This document shows positions 1-6,548 of a stretch of 8,513 bases of DNA, piece after piece. Origin of the DNA: Mesorhizobium sp. (GTDB lineage: Bacteria > Pseudomonadota > Alphaproteobacteria > Rhizobiales > Rhizobiaceae); NCBI GenBank assembly GCA_019509685.1, contig JAEKLU010000309.1, forward strand, positions 1 through 8,513, read 5' to 3'. The notes beneath the pieces were generated by a model. The model was not told the DNA's origin, ran no database searches, and was given only the letters and a program-made list of their open reading frames with translations. Within the stretch, counting starts at the first letter, position 1; each line of letters begins with the position of its first letter. Both the position numbers and the translations under genes were made by a program.

Positions 1-9
1 CAGGCTCAT
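1..9 (-). CDS. Possible 5' end of a divergent gene running off the left edge
   Basis: Reading leftward on the minus strand there is an ATG at position 9 followed by only two more codons (Ser, Leu) before the window ends. A purine-rich GGAAAG stretch lies upstream of it at a rather long but usable distance. This would make it divergent from the reductase gene at 183. With three codons nothing can be said about the product, and the ATG may be chance. Confidence 0.2.
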
Positions 10-182
10 GGTTGTTTCTTTCCGGGCCAGTGCCTTGCTCGGCGATAGTCTCGCAAGATTACTTAGGGAAAAACCTTAGTGATGGCAAGTGCCAAAAGCG
101 ATGCACAGCCAAGCGCTGGCAAAGCTGTTCCGGTGGCCTTAGGGTTCGCTCAGATTCGTGACCCATCCTACCGAGGCCCGCC

Positions 183-536
183 TTGACGACGACCATGTAT
201 GGCATCACCACCTGCGACACGATCAAGAAGGCGCGCGTCTGGCTCGAAAGCCATGACGTCCCCTATCGCTTCCATGACTATCGTGCGGAAGGGATCGAGG
301 CGGAAAAGCTGGACGGCTGGGTGGCCAAGGTTGGCTGGGAAAAGCTGCTCAACAAGGGCAGCACCACCTTTCGTGAGCTATCAGACAAGGATAAGGCCGG
401 GCTCGACGAGAAGAAGGCCAAGAAGCTGATGCTCACCAAGCCGACGATGATCAAGCGGCCGGTGCTGGAGGTGGGGGACCGGGTTTTTGTGGGGTTCAAG
501 GCGGAGGTTTACGAGGAGGCCGTTGGCGGGAAGTAG
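183..536 (+). CDS. Spx/ArsC-family (YffB-type) reductase-like protein
   Basis: This encodes a 117-aa cytoplasmic thioredoxin-fold protein of the ArsC/Spx superfamily, closest in appearance to the YffB-type 'arsenate reductase-like' proteins. The N-terminus has the family signature MYGITTCDTIKKARVWL, with one active-site Cys at residue 11 (TCDT). The expected conserved Arg is seen in the late KRPVLEVGDRVFVGF segment (from about residue 91). It lacks the extra cysteines of classical arsenate reductases, no ars genes are nearby, and a real arsenate substrate is doubtful. Length is typical for YffB (about 115-118 aa). The TTG at 183 is preferred because GAGG at 173-176 lies 6 nt upstream; the ATG at 195 matches the usual family N-terminus but would sit about 18 nt from that site. 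Transcription converges on the DUF488 gene across a repeat element. The family is clear; the exact reaction is unknown. Confidence 0.9.
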   Translation: MTTTMYGITTCDTIKKARVWLESHDVPYRFHDYRAEGIEAEKLDGWVAKVGWEKLLNKGSTTFRELSDKDKAGLDEKKAKKLMLTKPTMIKRPVLEVGDRVFVGFKAEVYEEAVGGK

Positions 537-564
537 GATCGACATCTTAAGCCGCGTTCTGTCG

Positions 565-722
565 CGCCCCCTCTGTCCTGCCGGACATCTCCCCCACGAG
601 GGGGGAGATTAGCCCTCGCGCCGGTTTTCGCCAATCATCAACGTCGCAAGATTGAGCGGAGCGCCAAAGCTGCCAATCTCCCCCCAAGTGGGGGAGATGT
701 CCGGCAGGACAGAGGGGGGCGC
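565..722. repeat. Large inverted repeat with hairpin arms (rhizobial intergenic palindromic element)
   Basis: Two arms of roughly 46-48 bp face each other: 565-610 and 675-722. They match almost perfectly as reverse complements, with a one-base C-run difference and a few changed bases in the inner loop. Each arm holds the words TCTGTCCTGCCGGACAT and ATCTCCCCC, and each ends in its own short hairpin, ATCTCCCCC pairing with GGGGGAGAT (for example 677-698). About 64 bp lie between the arms. The element fills most of the 208-bp gap between two convergent genes, so its hairpins could end transcription from both sides (inference). The sequence resembles repeat families common between genes in Mesorhizobium and relatives. 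No transposase or coding capacity is present. Confidence 0.85.
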
Positions 723-744
723 TGTCCCGCCAGCATCTCAACGT

Positions 745-1095
745 TTACGCCCGTAGGTATTCCGCCAGCGCCACAGCATTGTTATGCGCTTCGTCATGCG
801 CGCCGTAGAGCAGCGTCACCTTGCCCGTGCGAAGTACATTGCGTAGTTGCGCCACCGCCTCTTCGTTCCGCTCGAGCTCGGCCCGATACCGCTTCTGAAA
901 CTCCACCCACCGCGCGGGCTCGTGCCCGAACCATTTGCGCAGCTCATCGCTCGGCGCGATCTCCTTCAGCCATAGCGTCAGCGCGGCATCCTCCTTGCGG
1001 ACGCCGCGCGGCCAGATGCGGTCGACCAGCACGCGCTGACCATCCGTCTTGTCCGGCGCTTCGTAGATGCGCTTCACCGCGATGTCGAAGGCCAT
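745..1095 (-). CDS. DUF488 / YeaO-like protein
   Basis: This encodes a 116-aa soluble protein of the DUF488 family (YeaO-like). The hallmark segment is RVLVDRIWPRG at residues 21-31, followed by the conserved LWLKEIAPSDELRKWFGH (residues 41-58) and the C-terminal LLYGAHDEAHNNA stretch (residues 95-107). The biochemical function of the family is not established. The reading frame stays open far upstream, but that extension overlaps the aminopeptidase gene in another frame. The ATG at 1095 is chosen because it matches the family N-terminus and has AGAGG a few bases upstream. It lies 26 bp downstream of the aminopeptidase stop on the same strand, so the two are probably cotranscribed with this gene second. 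Its 3' end abuts the large inverted repeat. Confidence 0.88.
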   Translation of the reverse strand: MAFDIAVKRIYEAPDKTDGQRVLVDRIWPRGVRKEDAALTLWLKEIAPSDELRKWFGHEPARWVEFQKRYRAELERNEEAVAQLRNVLRTGKVTLLYGAHDEAHNNAVALAEYLRA

Positions 1096-1121
1096 GGCAC
1101 CTCTGTTGGCGACAAAGTTTC

Positions 1122-2378
1122 CTACGCCCACTCGCCCTTGCGCATCACCGGCACGCGGCTGCCGTTCTTGGCGACGCCGTCGATGTCGATCTTGTCCGAG
1201 CCGATCATCCAGTCGATGTGGATAAAGCTCTTGTTGCCGCCGCGCTGGGCGATCTCGTCCGGGCTGAGCGAAGCGCCATTGACGAAGCATTTCGAATAGC
1301 ACTGTCCGAGCGCGATGTGGCAGGCGGCATTCTCGTCGAACAGCGTGTTGAAGAACAACAGCCCGCTGGCTGATATCGGCGAGGAATGCGGCACCAATGC
1401 CACTTCGCCCAGGCGCCGCGAACCCTCGTCGGTGTCGAGCACTTTCTTCAAGACGTCCTCGCCCTTCGAAGCCTTGGCCTCGACGATGCGGCCGCCTTCG
1501 AAACGCACCGAGATCTCGTCGATCAGCGTCCCCTGGTAGGACAGCGGCTTGGTCGACGACACATGGCCTTCGACACGCCTTGCATGCGGCGTGGTGAACA
1601 CCTCCTCGGTCGGGATATTGGGGTTGCAGGTGATGCCGTTCTTGGCCGTCGAGGCGCCGCCCATCCATTCATGACCCTCGGCCAGGCCGACGGTCAGGTC
1701 GGTGCCCGGCCCGGTGAAATGGAGCGCGTCGAAATTATGCGCATTCAGCCATTTGGTGCGCTCGGCAAGAGCTGCGTTATGGGCTTTCCAGTTGCCGATC
1801 GGATCCCCGACGTCGACGCGCGAGGCCGAAAAGATGGCGTCGGCCAGCTTCACCACGGCGACATCGTCGGGCTCGCCTGGAAACACTTGGCGAGCCCAGG
1901 CGAGATCGGGATAGGCGACGATGTTCCAGTTGATGTCGAAGCCGGTGATCTTCTCCAGCGCCGGCTGGTAGGCCATCGAGTTCGCCTTGTTGGCGCGCGC
2001 CACCCTGGCCGGATCCTGCGCCGACAGGAGCGACGGGTCCTCGCCGCGCACCGCAAGCCGCGCCGCATTGTTGGAAAAAGCTTTCGCCATGCCTTCATAG
2101 AGCCAGCCGGCGGCGTGGTCGAAGCCGGCGTCCGCGCCATAGCGGAAGCGCGCCAGCGTGATCTCGTCATCGTTGAAGATCGGCGTCACCAGCCCGGCGC
2201 CGGCCTTATAGGCATGCTCGACGATGCGCCTTGTCAGCGGCAGTGCGGCGATCGACGAGGTCAGCACCAGATCCTGTCCGGGCTGCAACTGCAGCCCGAC
2301 CTTGATGGCGACTTCAGCCAGCCGGTCGAGCTTCACCGGGTCGATGGTTGCCGAGACGCCGCGTGAATGTGTGGTCAT
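1122..2378 (-). CDS. M29-family metalloaminopeptidase
   Basis: This encodes a 418-aa cytoplasmic aminopeptidase of peptidase family M29 (AmpS/PepS/aminopeptidase T type), which removes N-terminal residues using a two-metal centre. Expected ligands are visible with family spacing: Glu259 in NIPTEEVFTTP, Glu325 in GEVALVP, His354 in ACHIALG, Tyr361 seven residues later, and His387 and Asp389 in FIHIDW. Length matches the family (about 410-420 aa) and the protein looks intact. The frame is open to 2753, but the extension is low-complexity, overlaps the LysR pseudogene and resembles nothing known. The ATG at 2378 gives MTTHS followed by a normal N-terminal helix, and AGGA sits just upstream on the minus strand. 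It heads a likely two-gene unit with the DUF488 gene. Substrate preference cannot be read from the sequence. Confidence 0.93.
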   Translation of the reverse strand: MTTHSRGVSATIDPVKLDRLAEVAIKVGLQLQPGQDLVLTSSIAALPLTRRIVEHAYKAGAGLVTPIFNDDEITLARFRYGADAGFDHAAGWLYEGMAKAFSNNAARLAVRGEDPSLLSAQDPARVARANKANSMAYQPALEKITGFDINWNIVAYPDLAWARQVFPGEPDDVAVVKLADAIFSASRVDVGDPIGNWKAHNAALAERTKWLNAHNFDALHFTGPGTDLTVGLAEGHEWMGGASTAKNGITCNPNIPTEEVFTTPHARRVEGHVSSTKPLSYQGTLIDEISVRFEGGRIVEAKASKGEDVLKKVLDTDEGSRRLGEVALVPHSSPISASGLLFFNTLFDENAACHIALGQCYSKCFVNGASLSPDEIAQRGGNKSFIHIDWMIGSDKIDIDGVAKNGSRVPVMRKGEWA

Positions 2379-2461
2379 GATCCTGCCTGCCGTTATGTTG
2401 GGGTCTGGGTCCATACATAGACCGGTGCCGTTGGCCTTTCCACCGCGAACGACTGGGCCTG

Positions 2462-2482
2462 CTTTCACAGGGGGCGTGAAAG
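2462..2482. terminator. Hairpin downstream of the LysR pseudogene
   Basis: CTTTCAC at 2462-2468 and GTGAAAG at 2476-2482 form a perfect 7-bp stem with a 7-nt G-rich loop. It lies 24 bp past the stop of the minus-strand regulator gene and before the aminopeptidase start. There is no clear U-run on either strand, so it is at best a weak or factor-assisted terminator. Confidence 0.3.
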
Positions 2483-2506
2483 GTGCTCGGCAGATCGCGG
2501 ATGAGC

Positions 2507-3446
2507 TCAGGCGGCGCTGTCCAGCGTCTGGAATTGCGCCATCGTCGTTTCGATCTCCTCGCGGATCCAGACCTTGAAGTCGCGCACTTTGCGGCTTTCG
2601 TTTTTTGCCGCCGATGTCACCAGCCAGTAGCCCAGCCCGCTTTGCGCCCGCACGCCGAAAGGCGCAATCAGCCTGCCGTCGGCCAGCGCGTCGGCGGTCA
2701 GCAATTGCCAGGCCAGCATCACGCCATGGCCGGCGATCGCCGATTCCAGGCAAAGCATCGGGTCGGTGAAGCGGGCGCCTTTCTGAAAGGTGACCGGCGC
2801 GACGCCAGCTGCCTTGAACCAGCTGTCCCAGTTGATCATCGCCCGCTCGTCGGTGATGGCGCAGGTCTGCGCCAGGTCCTCGATCGAATGCAGCTTGGCC
2901 GCGATCGACGGTGCGCAGACCGGGAAGACTTCCTGCGCCAGCAGCAGCTCAGCCCGGCCGCCGGGCCATCTGCCATCGCCCAGCCTGATCGCGACGTCGA
3001 TGTCGGAATGGTCGAGATCGGCGATCCTGACCGAAGCGTCGATGCGCATGAGCACGTTAGGGTGGCGGGAAAAATGCCGCGACAGCCGCGGCAGCAGCCA
3101 TTTCGAGCAGCCGCGGCAGCAGCCATTTCGAGGCGAAAGCCGGCGCCACCGAAACCACCAGCGTGCATTGGCTCGCCTCGTCGGCCAGCGCCACCGCTTG
3201 CGCAAGCTCGCGAAAACCGTCGCTCAGCCGCGCGGTGAAAGCCACGCCGAACTCCGTCGGCACCAGCCCGCCTGGCGTGCGTTCGAACAGCGCTTGGCCA
3301 AGCTGGCTTTCTGTGCGCTTGACCTGCTGGCTGACGGCGCTGACCGAGACATTGAGCTCGGCCGCCGCTTCCGCCAGCGATCCCAGCCGGGCAACGGTTT
3401 CGACGGCGCGCAGGCCGTTGAGATGGACACGGTTCAAGATAGCCAT
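2507..3446 (-). pseudogene. LysR-family (GcvA-like) transcriptional regulator, frameshifted by a 25-bp tandem duplication
   Basis: The 5' part (ATG at 3446) encodes a typical LysR N-terminus: NGLRAVETVARLGSLAEAAA and SVSAVSQQVKRTESQLG form the winged helix-turn-helix (about residues 8-52), followed by LFERTPGGLVPTEFG. The frame then reaches residue 113 (FASKWLLPRL) and shifts, ending in a stop at 3057 after 129 aa. The rest of the effector-binding domain lies in another minus frame, with GcvA-like signatures DVAIRLGDGRWPGG, INWDSWFKAAGV and ESAIAGHGVMLAW, ending at 2507. The break coincides with an exact 25-bp direct duplication at 3083-3132. Deleting one copy gives 915 nt, a continuous 304-aa protein of normal LysR length, reading LLPRLSRHFSRHPNVLMRI across the joint. 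As it stands only the DNA-binding domain plus a scrambled tail would be made. It may be a recent mutation, a reversible slippage state or an assembly error. No good Shine-Dalgarno is seen before 3446. The gene diverges from the small ORF at 3546. Confidence 0.9.
3083..3132. repeat. Perfect 25-bp tandem duplication inside the LysR gene
   Basis: Positions 3083-3107 and 3108-3132 are identical 25-mers beginning CAGCCGCGG and ending CATTTCGAG. The flanking bases differ on both sides, so the unit is exactly 25 bp in two copies. Because 25 is not a multiple of three, the second copy shifts the reading frame of the regulator. Confidence 0.97.
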
Positions 3447-3447
3447 T

Positions 3448-3463
3448 CAGTTTTTCTAAACTG
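3448..3463. promoter_or_regulatory. Palindrome against the LysR start, candidate operator
   Basis: CAGTTT at 3448-3453 and AAACTG at 3458-3463 form a perfect 6-bp inverted repeat with a 4-bp centre. It starts one base after the first base of the regulator's ATG region (start codon 3444-3446) and lies in the 99-bp gap between two divergent genes. LysR proteins usually bind such AT-rich dyads between their own gene and a divergent target. An 8-bp palindrome TCAATTGA follows at 3478-3485 and could be a second half-site. Function is inferred from position only. Confidence 0.45.
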
Positions 3464-3545
3464 GCCGGGCCGAAATCTCAATTGAAACCGCGCGAGGAAA
3501 GGCGGATTTTAGCGACAGAAGGATCAGGCCTTGGAGGCACGTCCG

Positions 3546-3746
3546 ATGAAGATTTTATCCTTGTTCAAGGGGCTTTCCGGCGCCGGTATGAGGCAGCCTC
3601 GCGATAACGACATTGTCCGCTGGGTCGTCGATCCGCTGTCGCACCCGGTGCTCGATACGATGTCCGAGCGCGAGCTCGGCGACATGCCGTTTCGCTTGAC
3701 GGCGTATCGGACAGTGCACGAGACGATGGGTGCGGCTGGCCGTTAA
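3546..3746 (+). CDS. Small protein with DUF1127-like C-terminal motif
   Basis: This encodes a 66-aa protein, MKILSLFKGLSGAGMRQP at its start, with SHPVLDTMSERELGDMPFR at about residues 32-50. The 'SERELGDM' segment resembles the conserved core of DUF1127 proteins (typically SDRELADIG), which are small, often arginine-rich proteins abundant in alphaproteobacteria. Assignment is tentative because the rest of the protein is not arginine-rich. The ATG at 3546 is preferred over the TTG at 3531: GGAGG at 3533-3537 is 8 nt upstream of it. The gene diverges from the broken LysR regulator with a palindrome between them, an arrangement typical of a LysR target. Some DUF1127 proteins in Brucella and Agrobacterium are known to be under LysR control, but whether that applies here is inference. 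It is followed by a hairpin-rich repeat. Confidence 0.75.
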   Translation: MKILSLFKGLSGAGMRQPRDNDIVRWVVDPLSHPVLDTMSERELGDMPFRLTAYRTVHETMGAAGR

Positions 3747-3768
3747 GGTTATGTGTTGTCGGCGGCGC

Positions 3769-3895
3769 TCCCCCTCATCCGGCCGCTTCGCGGCCACCTT
3801 CTCCCCGTGGGGGAGAAGAGATGGCGCCGGCGCTGACAGGCTCCTCTCCCCGCCGGGGAGAGGTCAGCCGAGCGAAGCGGAGGCTGGGTGAGGGG
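3769..3895. repeat. Hairpin-rich intergenic repeat element
   Basis: Outer arms CCCCTCATCC (3771-3780) and GGGTGAGGGG (3886-3895) are near-perfect inverted repeats. Inside are three compact hairpins: GGCCG/CGGCC at 3781-3795, CTTCTCCCC pairing with GGGGAGAAG at 3798-3818, and CCTCTCCCC pairing with GGGGAGAGG at 3843-3863. This composition is typical of short palindromic elements repeated between genes in Rhizobiales. It occupies over half of the 232-bp gap between the small ORF and the MFS gene, and its first hairpins could end transcription of the small ORF. No protein is encoded. Confidence 0.8.
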
Positions 3896-3978
3896 CCGTC
3901 GAATGGCGCGCGCGATGTCTCGACTGGCCCAACATAAGCGCATTGTCTCCCCAACCGCCGCGCCTATTGTGCGCTGCA

Positions 3979-5139
3979 ATGAACGCCGCTTCCCCGTCTC
4001 CCTTGCGTCTTGCCTTTGCCGGCATGGTGGCGCTTGCCGTCGCCATGGGCATCGGACGCTTCGTCTACACGCCGATCCTGCCCGGCATGATGGAGGAATT
4101 GCATCTGACCCCGGCCGATGCCGGCTGGATCGCATCGGCCAATTATTTCGGCTACCTCGTCGGCGCCTTGGCCGCGGCCGGCGGCTGGGCGCATGGCCGC
4201 GAACGCCTGCTGATGTTTTCGAGCCTTGCCGCCAGCGCCCTGCTGGCGGGCCTGATGGGGCTCAACGAGACGATGGCCGCCTTTCTCGTCATCCGTTTCT
4301 TCGCCGGTCTCGCCAGCGCCTTCGTCATGGTGTTCATGTCGTCGATCGTCTTCAGCCATCTCGCCGCCGCCGGGCGCGGCGACCTGCAGGCGCTGCATTT
4401 CGGCGGCGTCGGTCTCGGCATCGCCGGCTCGTCGGCGCTGCTCGCCTTCCTCGTCACCGAGCATGCCGGCTGGTCGGCCGGCTGGCTGTGGTCGGGCGTC
4501 ATTTCGCTGGCTGGCCTGCTTGTTGTCGCGTTGCTTGCCGGCTCGGTAACCACGGCCAACGGCGTCGCCGGGCATGAGCCGCCGCTGCCACGAAACACGT
4601 CCCTGGTGAAGATGATCGTCGCCTACGGCCTGTTCGGCTTCGGCTATGTGGTGACCGCCACATTTCTCATCGCCATCGTTCGTCAGGGCGGCGGCAGCCG
4701 GGTCTTCGAGGCAAGCGTCTGGATGGTCGCCGGCCTGGCCGGCTTCCCTTCCACCTGGCTCTGGCAGAAGGTCGCCGGCCGGATCGGGCTCTATGCCGCC
4801 TACGCCGTGAGCTGCCTGATCGAGGTTGCCGGCGTTACCGCAAGCGTCGTCGTCAAAGGCGCCGCCGGGCCGCTGATAGCCGGCGTCCTGCTCGGCGGCA
4901 CCTTCATCGCCATCACCGCGCTTGGCCTGCAGGCGGGACGGCAACTGGCGCCGCGGGCGCCGCGCCGCATCTTCGCGGTGATGACGGCGGCCTTCGGCCT
5001 TGGCCAGATCGTCGGCCCGATCGCCGCCGGCCTGCTTGCCCAGGCCTCGGGCAATTATACGCTTGCTTCGGTCATGGCCGCGGCCGCTCTGTTGGCCTCC
5101 GGTTTCATCGCCTGGTCGGCTGCGCCAAAATCGCCATGA
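3979..5139 (+). CDS. YbfB/YjiJ-family MFS transporter
   Basis: This encodes a 386-aa integral inner-membrane protein of the major facilitator superfamily. The N-terminal helix carries the MAMGIGRFVYTPILPGM-type signature (about residues 20-37) of the YbfB/YjiJ subfamily. About twelve hydrophobic segments follow, with a central loop near residues 190-210 (TTANGVAGHEPPLPRN) separating the two six-helix halves. A conserved RFFAGLASAF stretch lies at 106-115 and AFGLGQIVGPIAAGLLA at 338-354. The frame extends to a TTG at 3943, but the ATG at 3979 gives the usual short cytoplasmic lead, so it is preferred; no convincing Shine-Dalgarno is seen for either. The subfamily's substrates are mostly unknown, and neighbours do not reveal one. 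bacA follows after 122 bp on the same strand, possibly but not necessarily in the same transcript. Confidence 0.88.
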   Translation: MNAASPSPLRLAFAGMVALAVAMGIGRFVYTPILPGMMEELHLTPADAGWIASANYFGYLVGALAAAGGWAHGRERLLMFSSLAASALLAGLMGLNETMAAFLVIRFFAGLASAFVMVFMSSIVFSHLAAAGRGDLQALHFGGVGLGIAGSSALLAFLVTEHAGWSAGWLWSGVISLAGLLVVALLAGSVTTANGVAGHEPPLPRNTSLVKMIVAYGLFGFGYVVTATFLIAIVRQGGGSRVFEASVWMVAGLAGFPSTWLWQKVAGRIGLYAAYAVSCLIEVAGVTASVVVKGAAGPLIAGVLLGGTFIAITALGLQAGRQLAPRAPRRIFAVMTAAFGLGQIVGPIAAGLLAQASGNYTLASVMAAAALLASGFIAWSAAPKSP

Positions 5140-5261
5140 TTTGCGGCCTTGCTCGATGCCGGGCGTCGGGCAGGGCATTTTCTTTCCCTCTAATGTGTGA
5201 GCTTATGCCCGCCGAACAGCAACGCCGCTGAATCGCGGTCAGACCGAGGAAACCCGCCACA

Positions 5262-6518
5262 GTGTTCGTATCTTTTTTCCCGCAGCCGAAGCTGTTTTTC
5301 ACCTCGGCCGCCCTCTGGAGCCTTGCTGGGGTCCTGTTCTGGTTCTTCGGCGGCCAAGAACTGGGGGCGCATTTTGGCTTGCCGCCGGCAGCCGACGGCG
5401 CACCACCCATCCTTGGCATTCCAATATTCTGGTCGCCGCCCTTCCTTTGGTTTTACATTTATTTCAGCGTGATGCTGGCCATTTTCTATCTGTTCTGGCG
5501 CTTCTACGCACCCCATCCCTGGCAGAACTGGTCGATCCTGGTGTCCGCCTTCATCCTCTTTTCGACCTACACGAATGTGCAGCTCAACGTCGCTCTGAAC
5601 ACATGGCGCGGGCCGTTCTTCGACCTCTTCCAAAAGGCAATAACCACACCAGGTTCGGTGACCGCGGCCGAGCTTTACAGCCTGTTTGGGATTTACGCTC
5701 TGATAGGCTTTATGTTCATCTCGCTGTTTGTCGTGACACGTTTCATCGTTAGCCACTACATCTTCCGTTGGCGCACCGCGATGAACGAATTTTATGCCGC
5801 GAATTGGCCCAGGCTGCGCCACATTGAAGGCGCCTCGCAGCGTGTCCAGGAAGATACGATGCGCTTCTCCACCACCATGGAGCAATTGGGTGTCGCCTTT
5901 GCCGATTCGATACTGACGCTGATCGCCTTCCTGCCAGTGCTCGATGCGCTTTCGAGCCACATCACCGCACTGCCGCTGGTCGGTTCAATTCCGCATTCGC
6001 TGGTGATCGCCGCGCTGCTATGGTCACTATTCGGCACGCTTCTGCTGGCCGTTGCGGGTCTAAAGTTGCCCGGCATGGAATTCCGCAACCAGCGGGTGGA
6101 GGCTGCCTATCGCAAGGAACTAGTCTACGGCGAGGACGATCCGAACCGGGCCACGCCGCCAACCTTAGCCGAGCTGTTCCAGAATGTGCGGCGCACCTAT
6201 TTCCGCTATTATTTCCACTATGCTTATTTCAACGTCTTCCGGGCCGGCTTCGGCCAGGCGGACGCGATCTTCTCCAGCGTCATCCTCATTCCGACCATTG
6301 CAGCGGGCAAGATCACCCTGGGTATCTGGCAGCAGATCAGCACCGCCTTCGGTCAGGTTTCCGATTCATTTCAATATCTCGTCAACGCCTGGCCAACGAT
6401 CGTGGAATTGATTTCGATCTACAAACGCCTGCGCGCCTTCGAGGCGACGCTCTATGGCGAGCCGCTGCCGGATCTCGATCAGCGTTTTCTTGCCCGGCAA
6501 GCCGGGGATTCCGTCTGA
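5262..6518 (+). CDS. bacA: BacA/SbmA-type peptide transporter
   Basis: This encodes a 418-aa inner-membrane protein of the SbmA/BacA family (PF05992), a proton-driven importer of peptides such as proline-rich and NCR antimicrobial peptides. In Sinorhizobium and in M. huakuii, bacA is required for survival inside legume cells, and in Brucella for chronic infection. The N-terminus [13 protein letters not shown] matches the family start. Several membrane segments follow (about 12-30, 60-82, 90-108, 140-165, 212-230, 245-268 and 335-350). Conserved family words are [15 protein letters not shown] (168-182), [16 protein letters not shown] (187-202), [18 protein letters not shown] (276-293) and [10 protein letters not shown] (385-394). 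Length is full for the family. The GTG at 5262 is chosen because it reproduces the family N-terminus and has GAGGA at 5246-5250, 11 nt upstream. Codon use is somewhat less GC-rich than its neighbours (several ATA and TTA codons). It converges on the deacetylase gene with an 18-bp gap. Confidence 0.94.
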   Translation: MFVSFFPQPKLFFTSAALWSLAGVLFWFFGGQELGAHFGLPPAADGAPPILGIPIFWSPPFLWFYIYFSVMLAIFYLFWRFYAPHPWQNWSILVSAFILFSTYTNVQLNVALNTWRGPFFDLFQKAITTPGSVTAAELYSLFGIYALIGFMFISLFVVTRFIVSHYIFRWRTAMNEFYAANWPRLRHIEGASQRVQEDTMRFSTTMEQLGVAFADSILTLIAFLPVLDALSSHITALPLVGSIPHSLVIAALLWSLFGTLLLAVAGLKLPGMEFRNQRVEAAYRKELVYGEDDPNRATPPTLAELFQNVRRTYFRYYFHYAYFNVFRAGFGQADAIFSSVILIPTIAAGKITLGIWQQISTAFGQVSDSFQYLVNAWPTIVELISIYKRLRAFEATLYGEPLPDLDQRFLARQAGDSV

Positions 6519-6527
6519 AAATGGACA

Positions 6528-6548
6528 GTGGGCGGCTCAGCCGCCCAC
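6528..6548. terminator. Palindrome between convergent genes, candidate bidirectional terminator
   Basis: GTGGGCGGCT (6528-6537) and AGCCGCCCAC (6539-6548) are perfect 10-bp arms around a single central base. The palindrome begins 9 bp after the bacA stop and contains the stop codon of the minus-strand deacetylase gene (6537-6539). On the minus strand it is followed after a few bases by TTTT, whereas on the plus strand no U-run follows. It is therefore a better intrinsic terminator for the deacetylase than for bacA. Confidence 0.55.

Noticed and set aside
183..536. True arsenate reductase as part of an arsenic resistance locus
   Set aside because: No arsB, arsH or ArsR-like neighbours are present, and the protein has the single-Cys YffB/Spx-like pattern.
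1096..1668. N-terminal extension of the DUF488 frame inside the aminopeptidase gene, suggesting a fusion
   Set aside because: It is an out-of-frame reading of the peptidase gene. The DUF488 domain begins cleanly at the ATG at 1095 with its own ribosome-binding site.
1386..2366. A 326-codon open frame on the plus strand opposite the aminopeptidase
   Set aside because: Arg/Gly-rich antisense translation without domain features, fully covered by a convincing M29 peptidase on the other strand.
2379..2753. N-terminal extension of the aminopeptidase frame up to 2753
   Set aside because: The extension overlaps the LysR coding sequence and has no family resemblance. The ATG at 2378 with an adjacent AGGA gives a normal-length M29 enzyme.
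3083..3132. Tandem 25-mers as a possible CRISPR fragment
   Set aside because: The copies are adjacent with no spacer and lie within a protein-coding gene.
3964..5178. A 404-codon open frame on the minus strand opposite the MFS gene
   Set aside because: It is the antisense shadow of a GC-rich gene. The translation is rich in Gly, Arg, Asp and Gln without domains, while the plus strand encodes a clear membrane transporter.
5193..5231. A 12-codon open frame upstream of bacA as a possible leader peptide
   Set aside because: No ribosome-binding signal, no codon or motif features such as runs of one amino acid, and no attenuator hairpins around it.
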